Below, piece by piece: positions 28,405 to 37,702 of a stretch of 64,000 bases of DNA; position 1 is the stretch's first letter, and each line of letters begins with the position of its first letter. A program made the position numbers and the translations under genes. Source of the DNA: Tunturibacter empetritectus (GTDB lineage: Bacteria > Acidobacteriota > Terriglobia > Terriglobales > Acidobacteriaceae). The notes beneath the pieces were generated by a model. It searched no databases and was not told the origin of the DNA. It worked only from the letters and a program-made list of their open reading frames with translations. The stretch is from the NCBI RefSeq assembly GCF_040358985.1, contig NZ_CP132932.1, forward strand, positions 3,286,001 to 3,350,000. The letters run 5' to 3'.

Positions 28405-29111
28405 AAGCTAATTGGCATATTGCGATCGTCATTCCGGCTCGGGACGAACAAGACCTCCTTCCCAGATGCCTTCGGTCCGTACAAAGGGCTCGTCTGATGC
28501 TGCCCTCGCACGTAACAAGCGACCTGATCGTCGTGACCGACCAGTCAACAGATAATTCCTTCGGCATCGCTCAGGAGATCGTCCAGGAAAGCGGAACAGT
28601 CATCGGGATTGAAGCGGGCTGTGTGGGTACCGCGCGGGCACTAGGTGTGCAGCTGGCGTTAGAGCGCTATGAGGGACCAAGGAAAGTCTGCTGGCTGGCG
28701 AATACCGATGCCGACTGTGAAGTACCTGTCACCTGGCTCCAGGATCAAATGGAGTATGCGAAGACAGGAGTCGCTGCGGTTGCGGGCATTATCGATGTGG
28801 ACTCCTTCATCGACCACGACTCCTCCGTCCCGGAGCGATTCCGTCTTTCTTATTTGATCCACCCGGACGGAACTCATCCCCACGTGCATGGAGCCAACTT
28901 TGGAGTGAGAGCGGATGTGTATCTTAAAGCCGGGGGCTGGCAAGATCTTTCAAGCGCAGAAGATCATGATCTGTGGCGGCGTCTGAATGTAGGAATACAT
29001 CAACGCATTTCAGACGCTAGCTTACGTGTCATAACCAGTGGAAGACGGATGGGGCGTGCGCCGCTCGGCTTCGCAGATGCTCTTGCCGCACACAATGGAG
29101 TTATAGGATGA
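28401..29111 (+). CDS. Family 2 (GT-A) glycosyltransferase
   Basis: Protein of 236 residues starting at GTG 28401 in a four-base overlap. The nucleotide-sugar fold begins IAIVIPARDEQDLLPRCLRSVQRA. The metal-binding DxD is in WLANTDADCEVPVTWL, and the acceptor-side region is HVHGANFGVRADVYLKAGGWQDLSSAEDHDLWRRL, with the ED of the GT2 family. No membrane segment, so it is cytosolic and probably acts on a small soluble acceptor rather than a polymer. Third gene of the operon. Confidence 0.87.
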   Translation: MKANWHIAIVIPARDEQDLLPRCLRSVQRARLMLPSHVTSDLIVVTDQSTDNSFGIAQEIVQESGTVIGIEAGCVGTARALGVQLALERYEGPRKVCWLANTDADCEVPVTWLQDQMEYAKTGVAAVAGIIDVDSFIDHDSSVPERFRLSYLIHPDGTHPHVHGANFGVRADVYLKAGGWQDLSSAEDHDLWRRLNVGIHQRISDASLRVITSGRRMGRAPLGFADALAAHNGVIG

Positions 29112-30037
29112 CAGCGGACGAACTGAAGTCCCGACTCTCCGACGTGGTTAAGCAGAAGCTGCCACTCCCGGGACGGGGTCATACAGCCGAGCGCCATCAT
29201 CTGCTGGCCGAGATAGCGCGAGAGGATCTCAGCTTGGCGAAGCTCGCAGAAGCTCATTGGGATGCGGTGGCTATCCTCGCGGAGGCCGGACGCAGTGCTG
29301 AACCTAATATGCTCTACGCGGTTTGGGCTTCCGAGATTCCAAATCACATAATTCGCCTAGAGCGAACCGCAGATGGTTTTCACATCAGCGGCGGAAAGCC
29401 GTTCTGCAGTGGGCTCGGAATAGTTGATCGAGCCCTGCTCACCATTGGACTTCCCGACGAGCGCCTCGTCGAGGTAGATTTAAGGAAAAATCCAAACCAG
29501 ATCAGCTTGGATCTCGACGTTTGGAAGACGGACGCTTTTCGCAATACACAGACGGGGGCGATCAAATTCATGGAACTGCGGCTGTCACAGGACTCCTTGA
29601 TTGGAGATCCAGGTTGGTATCTTGAGAGACCGGGTTTCTGGCATGGTGCGTGCGGACCTGCGGCGTGCTGGGCAGGCGGCGTTGCGGGGCTATTAGATTT
29701 TGCACTCGCTAGTAAACGTGACGACCCTCATACCTTCGCTCATCTTGGCGCTATGAAGGCTAGTGTCTGGGGTATGTACGCGCTAATCAGGCAGGCAGGC
29801 GGGGAGATCGATGCAGCACCATTCGATTCGAAGGCTGCACAGAGTCGCGCGTTACAGGTTCGTCATCTGATTGAACAGATGGGCACTAACACGCTCCAAC
29901 GGTTCTCTCGAGCGTATGGTCCACATCCATTGTCCATGAACGAAGAGACGTCACGTCGTTATCAGGAAGCAGATCTCTATATGCGCCAATCGCATGGGGA
30001 GCGTGACTTAGAGTCCTTAGGCCGTCTAATTAGATAA
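29108..30037 (+). CDS. Acyl-CoA dehydrogenase-like flavoprotein, short form
   Basis: Protein of 309 residues beginning at ATG 29108, overlapping the glycosyltransferase stop by four bases. The middle region shows the acyl-CoA-dehydrogenase beta domain (RLERTADGFHISGGKPFCSGLGIVDRALLTI, matching the G-x-K-x-F-x-S-G pattern), and a helical C-terminal domain follows (GFWHGACGPAACWAGGVAGLLDFAL). It is about 70 residues shorter than typical acyl-CoA dehydrogenases, mostly at the N-terminal helical domain, and I cannot assign the catalytic glutamate. It may oxidise an acyl or amine-linked chain of the operon's product. Last gene of the operon. Confidence 0.75.
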   Translation: MTADELKSRLSDVVKQKLPLPGRGHTAERHHLLAEIAREDLSLAKLAEAHWDAVAILAEAGRSAEPNMLYAVWASEIPNHIIRLERTADGFHISGGKPFCSGLGIVDRALLTIGLPDERLVEVDLRKNPNQISLDLDVWKTDAFRNTQTGAIKFMELRLSQDSLIGDPGWYLERPGFWHGACGPAACWAGGVAGLLDFALASKRDDPHTFAHLGAMKASVWGMYALIRQAGGEIDAAPFDSKAAQSRALQVRHLIEQMGTNTLQRFSRAYGPHPLSMNEETSRRYQEADLYMRQSHGERDLESLGRLIR

Positions 30038-30195
30038 TCGAAAACACAGAGTTGTGATCGCGGCTTCTCGCCAACTTTGCTGTCCTAGTCGTTCACATCC
30101 CGATCATTCTCGAGCTTTTTTACTCGGGCGTGTTTCACATTCTGCTTCTATCTTTTCGTATTTGGATTGAAGCACGCTCGTACATGTTCTGAGCC

Positions 30196-30342
30196 ATGCG
30201 TTCCCACGTCCGGACCGCGCGCCTCCTTGTCACCCTGCTCGCCTCATTCTCATTCCTGCCCGCGATAGCCCAGGAACCCAACATCAGGTACACCCTCAAA
30301 TCCCCGATGTATTCCGGATGGAGAGGGCAGCGGCGGCGGTAG
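30196..30342 (+). pseudogene. Truncated secreted-protein gene (signal peptide only)
   Basis: Forty-eight codons from ATG 30196. The N-terminus is a good signal peptide (VRTARLLVTLLASFSFLPAIAQ), followed by EPNIRYTLKSPMYSGW, and then the frame ends in a basic GQRRR and a stop. No ribosome site is evident, and the following 250 bases show no continuing frame of recognisable type. It is most likely the 5' end of a lost secreted-protein gene. It could alternatively be a tiny exported peptide, but nothing supports expression. Confidence 0.35.
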
Positions 30343-30590
30343 TTGCTAACTCCAAAAAATGTATCGTGAGGACGAGGAACTTCAATCGCAACCAACGGAA
30401 TGCTGCAGTGACGATTACAACCGCAACAATCGGAGCGACATCATCTTCAAACTGGAACTCAATCACCAAATCGTCTCGTTCGACTCCAAGCTATTTCCGT
30501 GGCGAAGCAGAATAGGGGCAGGTTATGGCCAGAGCAAGCGGCGTACAACGTCTGCGATGAGCTTGGGATGCTGCCTACCCTGACAAATGT

Positions 30591-30611
30591 TTTATACGCC
30601 TTCCGTATAAA
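30591..30611. promoter_or_regulatory. Inverted repeat upstream of esterase, operator-like
   Basis: TTTATACG (30591-30598) and CGTATAAA (30604-30611) are exact reverse complements separated by CCTTC. This size and spacing are typical of TetR-family or similar dimeric repressor sites. It lies 120 bases upstream of the esterase start. No regulator gene is adjacent, so the cognate protein would be encoded elsewhere or has been lost. Confidence 0.45.
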
Positions 30612-30731
30612 CTGATTAAAATGCAGAGACAACGGCCGCGACTTGCTGCGATCGACCCAGATAATGCCTTGGCGCTGATGACGGTGACGGGCGGCCGCAC
30701 AGTCTACGAGCAGCGCGGGATACAAGGCCGA

Positions 30732-31790
30732 ATGAATACACTCAGGAAGATAACTATTTATGGTGCGGCAACTTTAGCGACAGTCCCTGTCTTCGCTCAA
30801 GCAAACACCGCGCCCCTTGCGCCGCGGCAGATTCCGGCGATCACGCTGCCGGTTCCGACTGACGTTAGTCCGGGAATGCAGACGATTATAGGGGCCCCGC
30901 TCAATCCGGCGTGGAACATTCTGTGGAAGACGGGTGAAGAGTGGCGAGCGGCAGCGGATAAGCAAGCAGCACAGACCGTGGCTAATCTTCCCGCAATGCG
31001 GGAGCGGATGCATGTGAAGGTCGAAGCTGCCAGGATTGCGGGAGTGAAGGTATACATCGAGACGCCGGATGTGATCCCGCCGGAGCATAAGGACAAGGTG
31101 CTGATCCAGGTGCATGGCGGATGCTATGTTCTGTTTCCCGGTGAGTCCGGGACGTCAGAGGCGATCATGATGGCGGGGTTCGGGCACTATAAGGTGATCG
31201 CGGTCGACTACAGGATGCCGCCCGAGGCTTACTTCCCAGCCGCACTCGATGATGCAATGAAGGTGTATGCGGAAGTCTTGAAGACCATGAAGCCGGAAAA
31301 CCTTGGCGTGCTGGGGACATCGGCGGGTGGGGCGCTGGTGTTGGAGATGATGCTGCGGGCGAAGCAGCTTGGGCTGCCGATGCCGGGAGCGATCGCACCA
31401 AGTACGCCGATGTCCGACGTGACCAAGGTGGGTGACAGCTTCTACACGAATGAGAGGGTGGATAACGTGCTGGTGTCGCGGGATGGGTTCTGCGACGCGG
31501 CGACGAAGGTTTATGCGCAAGGGCATGATCTGAAAGATCCGCTGCTGTCGCCGGTGTATGGCGATATGAACGGATTTCCACCGACGATTCTGACGACGGG
31601 CACCCGCGATCTTCTGCTAAGCAATACGGTGCGAGTGCATCGCAAGCTGCGCAAGGCAGGCGTTGAGGCGGAGCTCGAAATCTATGAGGGACAGTCTCAT
31701 GCGCAGTTCAGCAGGGACGACCGATTACCCGAAACGAAGGAAGCCTTTGGAGAGATTGCGGCTTTCTTCGACAAGCATTTAGGGCGTTGA
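30732..31790 (+). CDS. Secreted alpha/beta hydrolase (HSL-type esterase)
   Basis: Protein of 352 residues from ATG 30732; the open frame reaches 30621, but this start gives a signal peptide (MNTLRKITIYGAATLATVPVFAQA). Hormone-sensitive-lipase family features are the oxyanion HGG (His128), the nucleophile Ser197 in GTSAGG, Asp293 in GTRDLLLSNTVR and His323 in GQSHAQF, giving a complete catalytic triad. Expected to hydrolyse short-chain esters in the periplasm. An inverted repeat lies upstream. Single-gene unit. Confidence 0.85.
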   Translation: MNTLRKITIYGAATLATVPVFAQANTAPLAPRQIPAITLPVPTDVSPGMQTIIGAPLNPAWNILWKTGEEWRAAADKQAAQTVANLPAMRERMHVKVEAARIAGVKVYIETPDVIPPEHKDKVLIQVHGGCYVLFPGESGTSEAIMMAGFGHYKVIAVDYRMPPEAYFPAALDDAMKVYAEVLKTMKPENLGVLGTSAGGALVLEMMLRAKQLGLPMPGAIAPSTPMSDVTKVGDSFYTNERVDNVLVSRDGFCDAATKVYAQGHDLKDPLLSPVYGDMNGFPPTILTTGTRDLLLSNTVRVHRKLRKAGVEAELEIYEGQSHAQFSRDDRLPETKEAFGEIAAFFDKHLGR

Positions 31791-32889
31791 AACGTCGTCA
31801 GCACGCGGAACAGAGGCGAGAAGCAGATCCTCCGCAGAGCGTTCCATTCCTACCCGGAGTTGCAGCACTCAAGGTGACGCGTATCATTCTGTTAGGGGCT
31901 TTGCATCGTTGAAGCACGCACGGATTCAGGTGAGGTTTACCTAATGAAGATTAGTCTTCATGCCGGCCCAGCTGATCCGGCTCGAGGCCTCGGGTGTGCC
32001 GCCGCCCTTCCAGTGACCTTCAAGAGACTAACAGGAGGGTCAGAAGGCAACCTCGAAACTCATGCGTCTTATCTCTGCTGTCTATGACCCATAAACACTT
32101 GCCTTTCGCGAGCATTCCCAAAATGCCCACCAACTTTCTATGTGTTCCGATAAATGCGTGCGCGTTTTGGCCTTCATAAAATTGACCGAGAAATGGCAGC
32201 ATCGACTCACCTATCGGACCCCCAACTAGCACGGAGCTTGCATCATGACAGCTCCCAGAATACAAATACAAACCCGGTCAAAAGCAACGAAACCAAGAGC
32301 AATAACAAAAAGCAAACCCTTTGAGGAAAAGCTAAGAACAAACCTTGACAACGTTAACTTGCTCATTCAAACACTTCTCGCAAGTTGGGGTATTCCAGTT
32401 ACAAACCATCGCTTGTCACCTTCTCCCCGTTCCAGAAAATCTCGGAAGCGTCGTCCAATGGAGGCACCAGGATCGCCAGGTTGGTTTTGTTGCGAAGTGA
32501 GGGATCTGAGTGGTCAGCGCTGTGAAGCCTAGCACACGTTGGCCCACAAGGGTTGCTCTTTTTGCCTGACCCTGCATAAGCGAACAGTACCCTTGGAGCC
32601 GGTTCTACTTGTGGTGAATTGGGATCTTCTAGTCGTTGAGAAAAGTGCAGGTGCTTGCAGAACGTTGGCAACGAACTACAACGCCATCCGTCTACACTCT
32701 TCGCTCGAGCACCAGAGAAGTGGCGACTCTTGAGGCAGCATATCAAGAAGCGAATGGCAGACTACGCTGTCCATTTCCACACGCACTCTCTAACGCCACG
32801 AGCTACTTACGAAGTTCGTTGCGTACACTAAAACTCTAACCCGTAAAGAATTGGGCAATCCAGAACACCGAACAAAAAGTGTTTGGTAA
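31791..32889. other. 1.1-kb gene-poor stretch with insertion-sequence debris
   Basis: No intact gene is supported here. An ATGAAGA/TCTTCAT near-palindrome lies at 31944-31961. A likely IS3-type transposase tail lies at about 32643-32733 (listed separately). The open frames at 32020-32271 (minus) and 32245-32532 (plus) have no recognisable family, no ribosome site and overlap one another. Reads as a scar of past insertions or deletions within the island. Confidence 0.45.
32643..32733 (+). pseudogene. IS3-family transposase C-terminal fragment
   Basis: In one frame the plus strand reads LATNYNAIRLHSSLEHQ before a stop at 32733. This resembles the end of IS3-family integrase-core transposases, whose consensus is close to W..YN..RPHSSLGY. 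The upstream DDE residues are absent, so only the tail survives. The assignment rests on this one short motif. Confidence 0.4.
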
Positions 32890-35187
32890 TTAGTGTCGGG
32901 TGAAGATCCATTTCTGCCACGAAGTACCTTGGTATGGATATTGATCAATTGCTTCACCGACGGTTGTTCCTCCACCATCCACGTCGAGCGCTTGGCCGCT
33001 GTTGACGTTGGTGAGTTCGAAGGCGCCAGCACCCACCGATATGACGTTCCACTCCTGGTTAGATTTGCCATTTGCGGGCATTTGATCGACAAGTGCGCTG
33101 TTCGCTTTGGATGCTCCAGTGACTTCGAGCAGTTGGCCGCTTGCCACATTGGTTATCGTAATTACATTGTTGCCTAGGTTGGTGACGTTCCATTGCTGGT
33201 TGGTACCATTGTTTACGGTATATTGCTGCATGTCTTGGCCGCTCTTCGTCGAGAATCCAGGATCGTCAATAGCCTGGCCGCTGTGAACGCTTGTGATCAC
33301 AAACGTGCCATTTGGAATCAAACTGCCGCTGCCGCCCGTTACGGTGACGGCAAATGTCTGCGTGCTTTTGCTTCCGCAAGGATTTGTGTAAGCAGCAATG
33401 TAAGTGTTAGTGCCTGAGCTCAAGGGAATGCTATTGATCTGACGCGATGTGGAATTGAACCCATTGGGACCGGTCCAACTCCACGATCCGCCAGTCAGGG
33501 GCTGCGGACCAAGATTAACCGTCGATCCAGAGGCGACGGTTGCGCTCGCAACCTGTTGCCAAGCCGCTCCATTCACCTGCAGATAGGGAGTAATCACAGT
33601 CGCCGTGCAGCCGCCGCCCGGCAACAAACCATAAACTGCTACCTGTTCGGAATCGGTTCCGACATACACTTTGCCATCGGCGATGGTTGGCGCGACAAAC
33701 TTGGCGTAACTTCCATAGCTGTCTCGCGATGAATTTTGTGCAGTGCTCCATAACAACGTTCCCAGGTTGGTAGCATCGTAGGCGTACATATTGCCGCCGA
33801 CAGTGGAATGGTCGGGATCAGCAGTGGGAGCTGTCGCCCAGACAATCGCAGTACCAGCCGTAGTGCCGTTAGAGGATACGGAAACTGAGCCGCTGGTCGT
33901 GCCTCCAGGTGTCGAGTACGCGCTTTGCGAAGAGGGAGAGGTGTTGAAGTGGCCGCCGGAAAACTGATAGGCCTTGAGCGGCTCGTTTACGCCCCAGATA
34001 TACATGGTGTTGTTAAAGAACGCGGGCGACCCCCATAACCCATTGTCGGCCTGAAACTCTTGGACTACTTGATCGGACGACGTGTTCAACTTGCCCATGT
34101 TGTTGGTGTCGACCACATACAACATGCCAGACTTGCTTCCACCCGCGATGTAGCTGGTGCCGGGAATGGCAAATGCGCCGGTAGACCCTAAATCAGTGTC
34201 ATTTGCGTTCAATCGGTCGTAGTCGTTTGGCTTGAAGTAATCGGCGACGCTCAAAGTGGTACCACTCGGGACGAGCTTCAGAAAACTCTCTCCATAATCG
34301 CCGGCGGCATTCTCGGAAGTTTGCGTGCTGTTGGCGCTGATCAGGTAGAGGTTGTTCGATGAGTCCGCCAGAAGACCCTGGCCTCCCATCCAGATCGCCC
34401 CCTCACCACTGTTAGGCGTCACGTTATAGACCTGAACCTGTTGCAGATTGCTCGCCTTATATCCCAACAACCATCCGTGATAAGGAGAATAGTCTTCGTG
34501 AGAGGCGAATGCCAAGTAGACAATTCCATTCACCAGTGTGACAGCGGCGCGCTGGTTCTCCTGGGAGGCAACGAATGGAACCTGTCCTCCGCTGCTCTGT
34601 TGCCCGGATCCACTGACAGACGCTGCGATCTCGACAGGTCCGCCAAACTTTTCCGCACCGGTATCGATATCGAGGGCATGTAAGCGGAAGATTTGCACTT
34701 TGCTCTCATAGGTCTTCGCGACGACGTAAAGAGTGCCAGTAGAACTGTCAATCACTGGCGTGCTGATGATGCCAACCTCGACCAGGATATTTTGCGTATT
34801 GATGACAGAACTTGGAACCGGCGTTCCGAGGGAGACGTGCCAATACTCCGCCCCCGAATCCGCATCGAACGCATACACACTGTCGTGTGCCGTCGCAACA
34901 TAAAGAACATTGTGCGTGCCACCGGATATCGAAACGCCGCGATCATAGAGAGGCTGTGCATATGTGAAGCCGTCAATCGACAGGGAAAACAGCCTCCCGA
35001 ACGAACTCTCATTAACGTTGCTTGTTGTAAGAATTGTCTCGTTCGGATTGGCCCCCGATCGGCTCAGATCGTTGTGCTGCGTAAGCACGCTCTGCGCGAT
35101 GCTGGTGCCTGGTTGCAACGACAACATCAGCGAGACAACACCTAGTAACGCGGTAGTATGACGGGCAAGCGCAGTAATTCGAAGCAT
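32890..35187 (-). CDS. Secreted PQQ-like beta-propeller protein with Ig-like and ricin-type lectin domains
   Basis: Exported protein of 765 residues. The signal peptide is residues 1-32 (TALLGVVSLMLSLQPGTSIAQ), and AAGGAG sits 9 bases before ATG 35187. Residues about 35-490 are a propeller of PQQ-like blades (LYVATAHDSVYAFDADSGAEYWHVSLG; GTLYVVAKT; GKVYVGTDSEQVAVYGL) without clear PQQ ligands, so it is probably non-enzymatic. An Ig/PKD-like module follows (SWSWTGPNGFNSTSRQI). The last about 140 residues form a RICIN beta-trefoil with three QxW motifs (NQQWNV, NQEWNV, WQKWIF), suggesting carbohydrate binding. The role in the cell is unknown. Confidence 0.8.
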   Translation of the reverse strand: MLRITALARHTTALLGVVSLMLSLQPGTSIAQSVLTQHNDLSRSGANPNETILTTSNVNESSFGRLFSLSIDGFTYAQPLYDRGVSISGGTHNVLYVATAHDSVYAFDADSGAEYWHVSLGTPVPSSVINTQNILVEVGIISTPVIDSSTGTLYVVAKTYESKVQIFRLHALDIDTGAEKFGGPVEIAASVSGSGQQSSGGQVPFVASQENQRAAVTLVNGIVYLAFASHEDYSPYHGWLLGYKASNLQQVQVYNVTPNSGEGAIWMGGQGLLADSSNNLYLISANSTQTSENAAGDYGESFLKLVPSGTTLSVADYFKPNDYDRLNANDTDLGSTGAFAIPGTSYIAGGSKSGMLYVVDTNNMGKLNTSSDQVVQEFQADNGLWGSPAFFNNTMYIWGVNEPLKAYQFSGGHFNTSPSSQSAYSTPGGTTSGSVSVSSNGTTAGTAIVWATAPTADPDHSTVGGNMYAYDATNLGTLLWSTAQNSSRDSYGSYAKFVAPTIADGKVYVGTDSEQVAVYGLLPGGGCTATVITPYLQVNGAAWQQVASATVASGSTVNLGPQPLTGGSWSWTGPNGFNSTSRQINSIPLSSGTNTYIAAYTNPCGSKSTQTFAVTVTGGSGSLIPNGTFVITSVHSGQAIDDPGFSTKSGQDMQQYTVNNGTNQQWNVTNLGNNVITITNVASGQLLEVTGASKANSALVDQMPANGKSNQEWNVISVGAGAFELTNVNSGQALDVDGGGTTVGEAIDQYPYQGTSWQKWIFTRH

Positions 35188-35561
35188 TGGGGACTACTCC
35201 TTTTTCATCGCCTCCAAAGCATACTCCCGTTGATGTCGACCGCAAGATAACACGGGCGAAATTCTTCCCTGCGTTTGACGAGATCAATTTCATCTTCTTC
35301 CGGCTACTTTGACTGCCACTCCCCTTCGAATGAGACTCTCAGCATCTCTCCATGGCCATGCTCTCCATAGCCCATGATGGCGATTACAGTCTATTGCTCG
35401 ATAGTGATTATGACGCAATTCAAACGAGCGACTGCTCTAAGAATGTTGTGCATACGTGATCGTTTTAGAATCAAAGCAGCGCTTTTGCACTCCTATGACG
35501 TGCTGCCTCATCAAGAGATGATGTCTTTCATCACGCAAAGACAATACGGTACCATCCCCCC
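35188..35561. other. Divergent promoter region, nothing recognised
   Basis: About 370 bases between the divergently transcribed propeller-lectin gene and HAF-repeat gene. AT-richer than the coding DNA. I see no inverted repeat of note, no RNA gene and no credible reading frame. Confidence 0.4.
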
Positions 35562-36692
35562 ATGCCGGTCATCTCTTCCACCCAATCTTCCAGTATTCAC
35601 TCCTCTCTATTCGCGACAGGGCCTATTCGGCTTTCTTTCATTCTTGTAACCTTCTCGTTGTTCGCATTTACGCGAGCCGAACATACACAGGCACACGCCG
35701 ATCAACCACCCAATACAGCGAACCCCGCTGTTGTAGAAACCTACAAACTCGAGGATCTCGGAGAATTGTCCCCGATTTCGCAAGATGTGACAGTATCCCT
35801 GAATCAGGATGGGACCGTAGCGTATTGGACCAGAACCAATGGCTCCGTGTATGCGATGCTCTGGCGAAGCGGCAAAGCTACAAGGGTTGAACAGATGCCA
35901 GGCTACCCAAACATGATCCCCCATGCGATCAATCGACAAGGCGACATCGCTGGCTGGATGAACACCAGCGGCAATCTTGTGGACAGCCTGTCGACCACTC
36001 GCGGCTTTGTTCGCCATCGGAAGCGCATTCGGATCGTTACTGGATTGGGCGGACGTGATAGTCGCATCTTCGGTCTGAACGACAAAGGCTCGGCTGTCGG
36101 TGCCGCGACTCTTGCCGATGGCACACGGCATGCATTTGTGATCTCGGGCTCCAAGATCGCCGACCTTGGCACCCTTCCTTTCGGCAAATCGAGCACGGCC
36201 TATGCCATCAACAATAGTGGTCTGATCGCTGGCTCTTCCGACGTCGATGCCAAGGCCAATCACGCAGTTTCATGGTCAAACCTAAAGATTGTCGATCTCG
36301 GGACTCTCCCTAAAGGGATCGTTAGTAGCGCCCGTTCAGTGAACGACCGCGGGCAGATCGTCGGCTTCAGCGACACTCCCGATGGTGTTCATGCTTTTTT
36401 GTATTCTGACGGCGTAATGCAGGATCTCGGGACCTTGGGAAGCGATCCAAGCGAAGCCTCGGGAATAAATAACCATAGCGAAGTGGTAGGCGCCTCGAAC
36501 ATCACCGGTACCAGACGGCATGCCTTTCTATGGCGGGACGGACAGATCAAAGATCTAAATGTCTTCCTGCCAGGAGGTTCGAGCTGGATTCTGCTGGATG
36601 CGTTCAGCATCAACGATCGAGGACAGATCGCTTGTTCTGCTCGTCGCAAAGGCGAGCCGTCTCATCTACTCTTGCTCACGCCGCAACACTAG
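35562..36692 (+). CDS. HAF-repeat secreted protein
   Basis: Protein of 376 residues with an N-terminal hydrophobic segment at about residues 20-42 (GPIRLSFILVTFSLFAFTRAE). The body carries about four HAF-type repeats with the pattern HAFxW..G.I.DLGTL...SxAxxINxxGxIVG: HAFVISGSKIADLGTLPFG, SWSNLKIVDLGTLPKG, HAFLYSDGVMQDLGTLGSD and HAFLWRDGQIKDLNVFLPG. HAF repeats are probable extracellular beta-propeller blades of unknown function, common in acidobacteria. No Shine-Dalgarno is visible before ATG 35562, so the start is uncertain. Confidence 0.8.
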   Translation: MPVISSTQSSSIHSSLFATGPIRLSFILVTFSLFAFTRAEHTQAHADQPPNTANPAVVETYKLEDLGELSPISQDVTVSLNQDGTVAYWTRTNGSVYAMLWRSGKATRVEQMPGYPNMIPHAINRQGDIAGWMNTSGNLVDSLSTTRGFVRHRKRIRIVTGLGGRDSRIFGLNDKGSAVGAATLADGTRHAFVISGSKIADLGTLPFGKSSTAYAINNSGLIAGSSDVDAKANHAVSWSNLKIVDLGTLPKGIVSSARSVNDRGQIVGFSDTPDGVHAFLYSDGVMQDLGTLGSDPSEASGINNHSEVVGASNITGTRRHAFLWRDGQIKDLNVFLPGGSSWILLDAFSINDRGQIACSARRKGEPSHLLLLTPQH

Positions 36693-36787
36693 AGTGCAGA
36701 ACTGACTGGAGCAGTCCCATTGAAGCAAGTGGCTCTCACATCAGCTAGCCCAAGTGCGACCTTTGGGACGTCTAATTTGGTGTATAG

Positions 36788-37599
36788 GGCTCTGTTGCAT
36801 TAACTAAGGCCGTGTATGGTGAGAGGTGAGTGGAGGAGTCCAGCAGAGGTCTATCTTCAAGCGCCGCCGATTTCCGGTTGAGATCATCCTGGTATGCGTG
36901 CGGTGGTATTGCAAGTACGGCATCACGTATCGCGATCTCGCGGAGATGATGCAAGAGCGCGGAGTTGAGGTCGATGCCTCGACGATCTTCCGGTGGGTGC
37001 AGCGCTACGCACCTGAGCTCGAAAAGCGCATCCGCTGGTATCAAGGCTACCGCTCGAGCTCTTGGCGAGTGGACGAAACTTATGTCAAGGTCGGTGGACA
37101 GTGGAAGTACTTGTTCCGCGCCGTCGACAAGCATGGCCGGTTGATCGACTTCATGCTGCTGGACCGCCGTAACACGTGCGCGGCACACCGCTTCTTGGGC
37201 AAGGCACTGAAGAAGATGCGTAACTGGCCACCGCACTCGATCACAACCGATAAGCTGGGCTCCTATCCCAAGGCGATTCGCCGGCTGCAGCGCGAAGGCA
37301 AGTTGCCACAGGACACGAAGCACCGCACGTCGAAATATCTAAACAACATCATTGAGGCAGACCACGGTGGCCTTAAGCGGGTGATCCGTCCCACATGCGG
37401 TTTTAAAACGATGAGAACAGCGTCTGCCACCATCAAGGGATTCGAAGTCACGCGGATGATCCGCCGCCGCCATTGCCTCCTCTGCAAGCCCAAGGTCGCC
37501 GGCGAAATTCAATTCATCAACAAGCTATTCAATGTTGCTGCCTGATGTGCAACATCGGTAAAAGCGAGTTGCGTGTGTCCCAGTTAATGCAACAGAGCC
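36788..37599 (+). mobile_element. IS6-family insertion sequence, 812 bp
   Basis: Bounded by perfect 18-bp terminal inverted repeats: GGCTCTGTTGCATTAACT at 36788-36805 and its reverse complement at 37582-37599. The GGCTCTGTTGCA terminus is characteristic of IS6/IS26. It encodes one transposase. The 8-bp flanks differ (GTGTATAG on the left, TTACATTC on the right), so there is no target duplication, as expected if replicative transposition or recombination deleted adjacent DNA. Its right end lies one base before the surviving integrase codons. Confidence 0.92.
36826..37545 (+). CDS. IS6-family (IS26-like) transposase
   Basis: DDE transposase of 239 residues, the usual length. An N-terminal helix-turn-helix (YGITYRDLAEMMQERGVEVDASTIFRWVQRYAPEL) is followed by the catalytic core: Asp83 in WRVDETYVKVGG, Asp142 in ITTDKLGSYPKA and Glu177 in NNIIEADHGGLKR, a D-x34-E spacing. 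All three residues are intact, so the element may be active. The GTG at 36826 is the best in-frame start; no strong ribosome site is seen, which is common for IS6. Confidence 0.92.
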   Translation: MSGGVQQRSIFKRRRFPVEIILVCVRWYCKYGITYRDLAEMMQERGVEVDASTIFRWVQRYAPELEKRIRWYQGYRSSSWRVDETYVKVGGQWKYLFRAVDKHGRLIDFMLLDRRNTCAAHRFLGKALKKMRNWPPHSITTDKLGSYPKAIRRLQREGKLPQDTKHRTSKYLNNIIEADHGGLKRVIRPTCGFKTMRTASATIKGFEVTRMIRRRHCLLCKPKVAGEIQFINKLFNVAA

Positions 37600-37702
37600 T
37601 TACATTCACGCGGTCCCCTCGGAGTCGCGAAATGCGGTGGGCCGGATCGAGGAATTGGCGATTGGACCCAAATGGACCCAAATCGGGCCAGAGGCCAAAA
37701 AG

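Larger units (their letters stand above)
30038..30731. other. Intergenic region with signal-peptide fragment and inverted repeat
   Basis: About 690 bases. It contains an orphan signal-peptide-like open frame (30196-30342) and a 21-bp inverted repeat (30591-30611), listed separately. A further open frame at 30359-30583 has no family features or ribosome site. The region looks like a decayed gene followed by the esterase promoter. Confidence 0.4.

Noticed and set aside
32020..32271. Minus-strand 83-codon frame in the gene-poor region
   Set aside because: No ribosome site, no family features, and it overlaps another equally unsupported frame.
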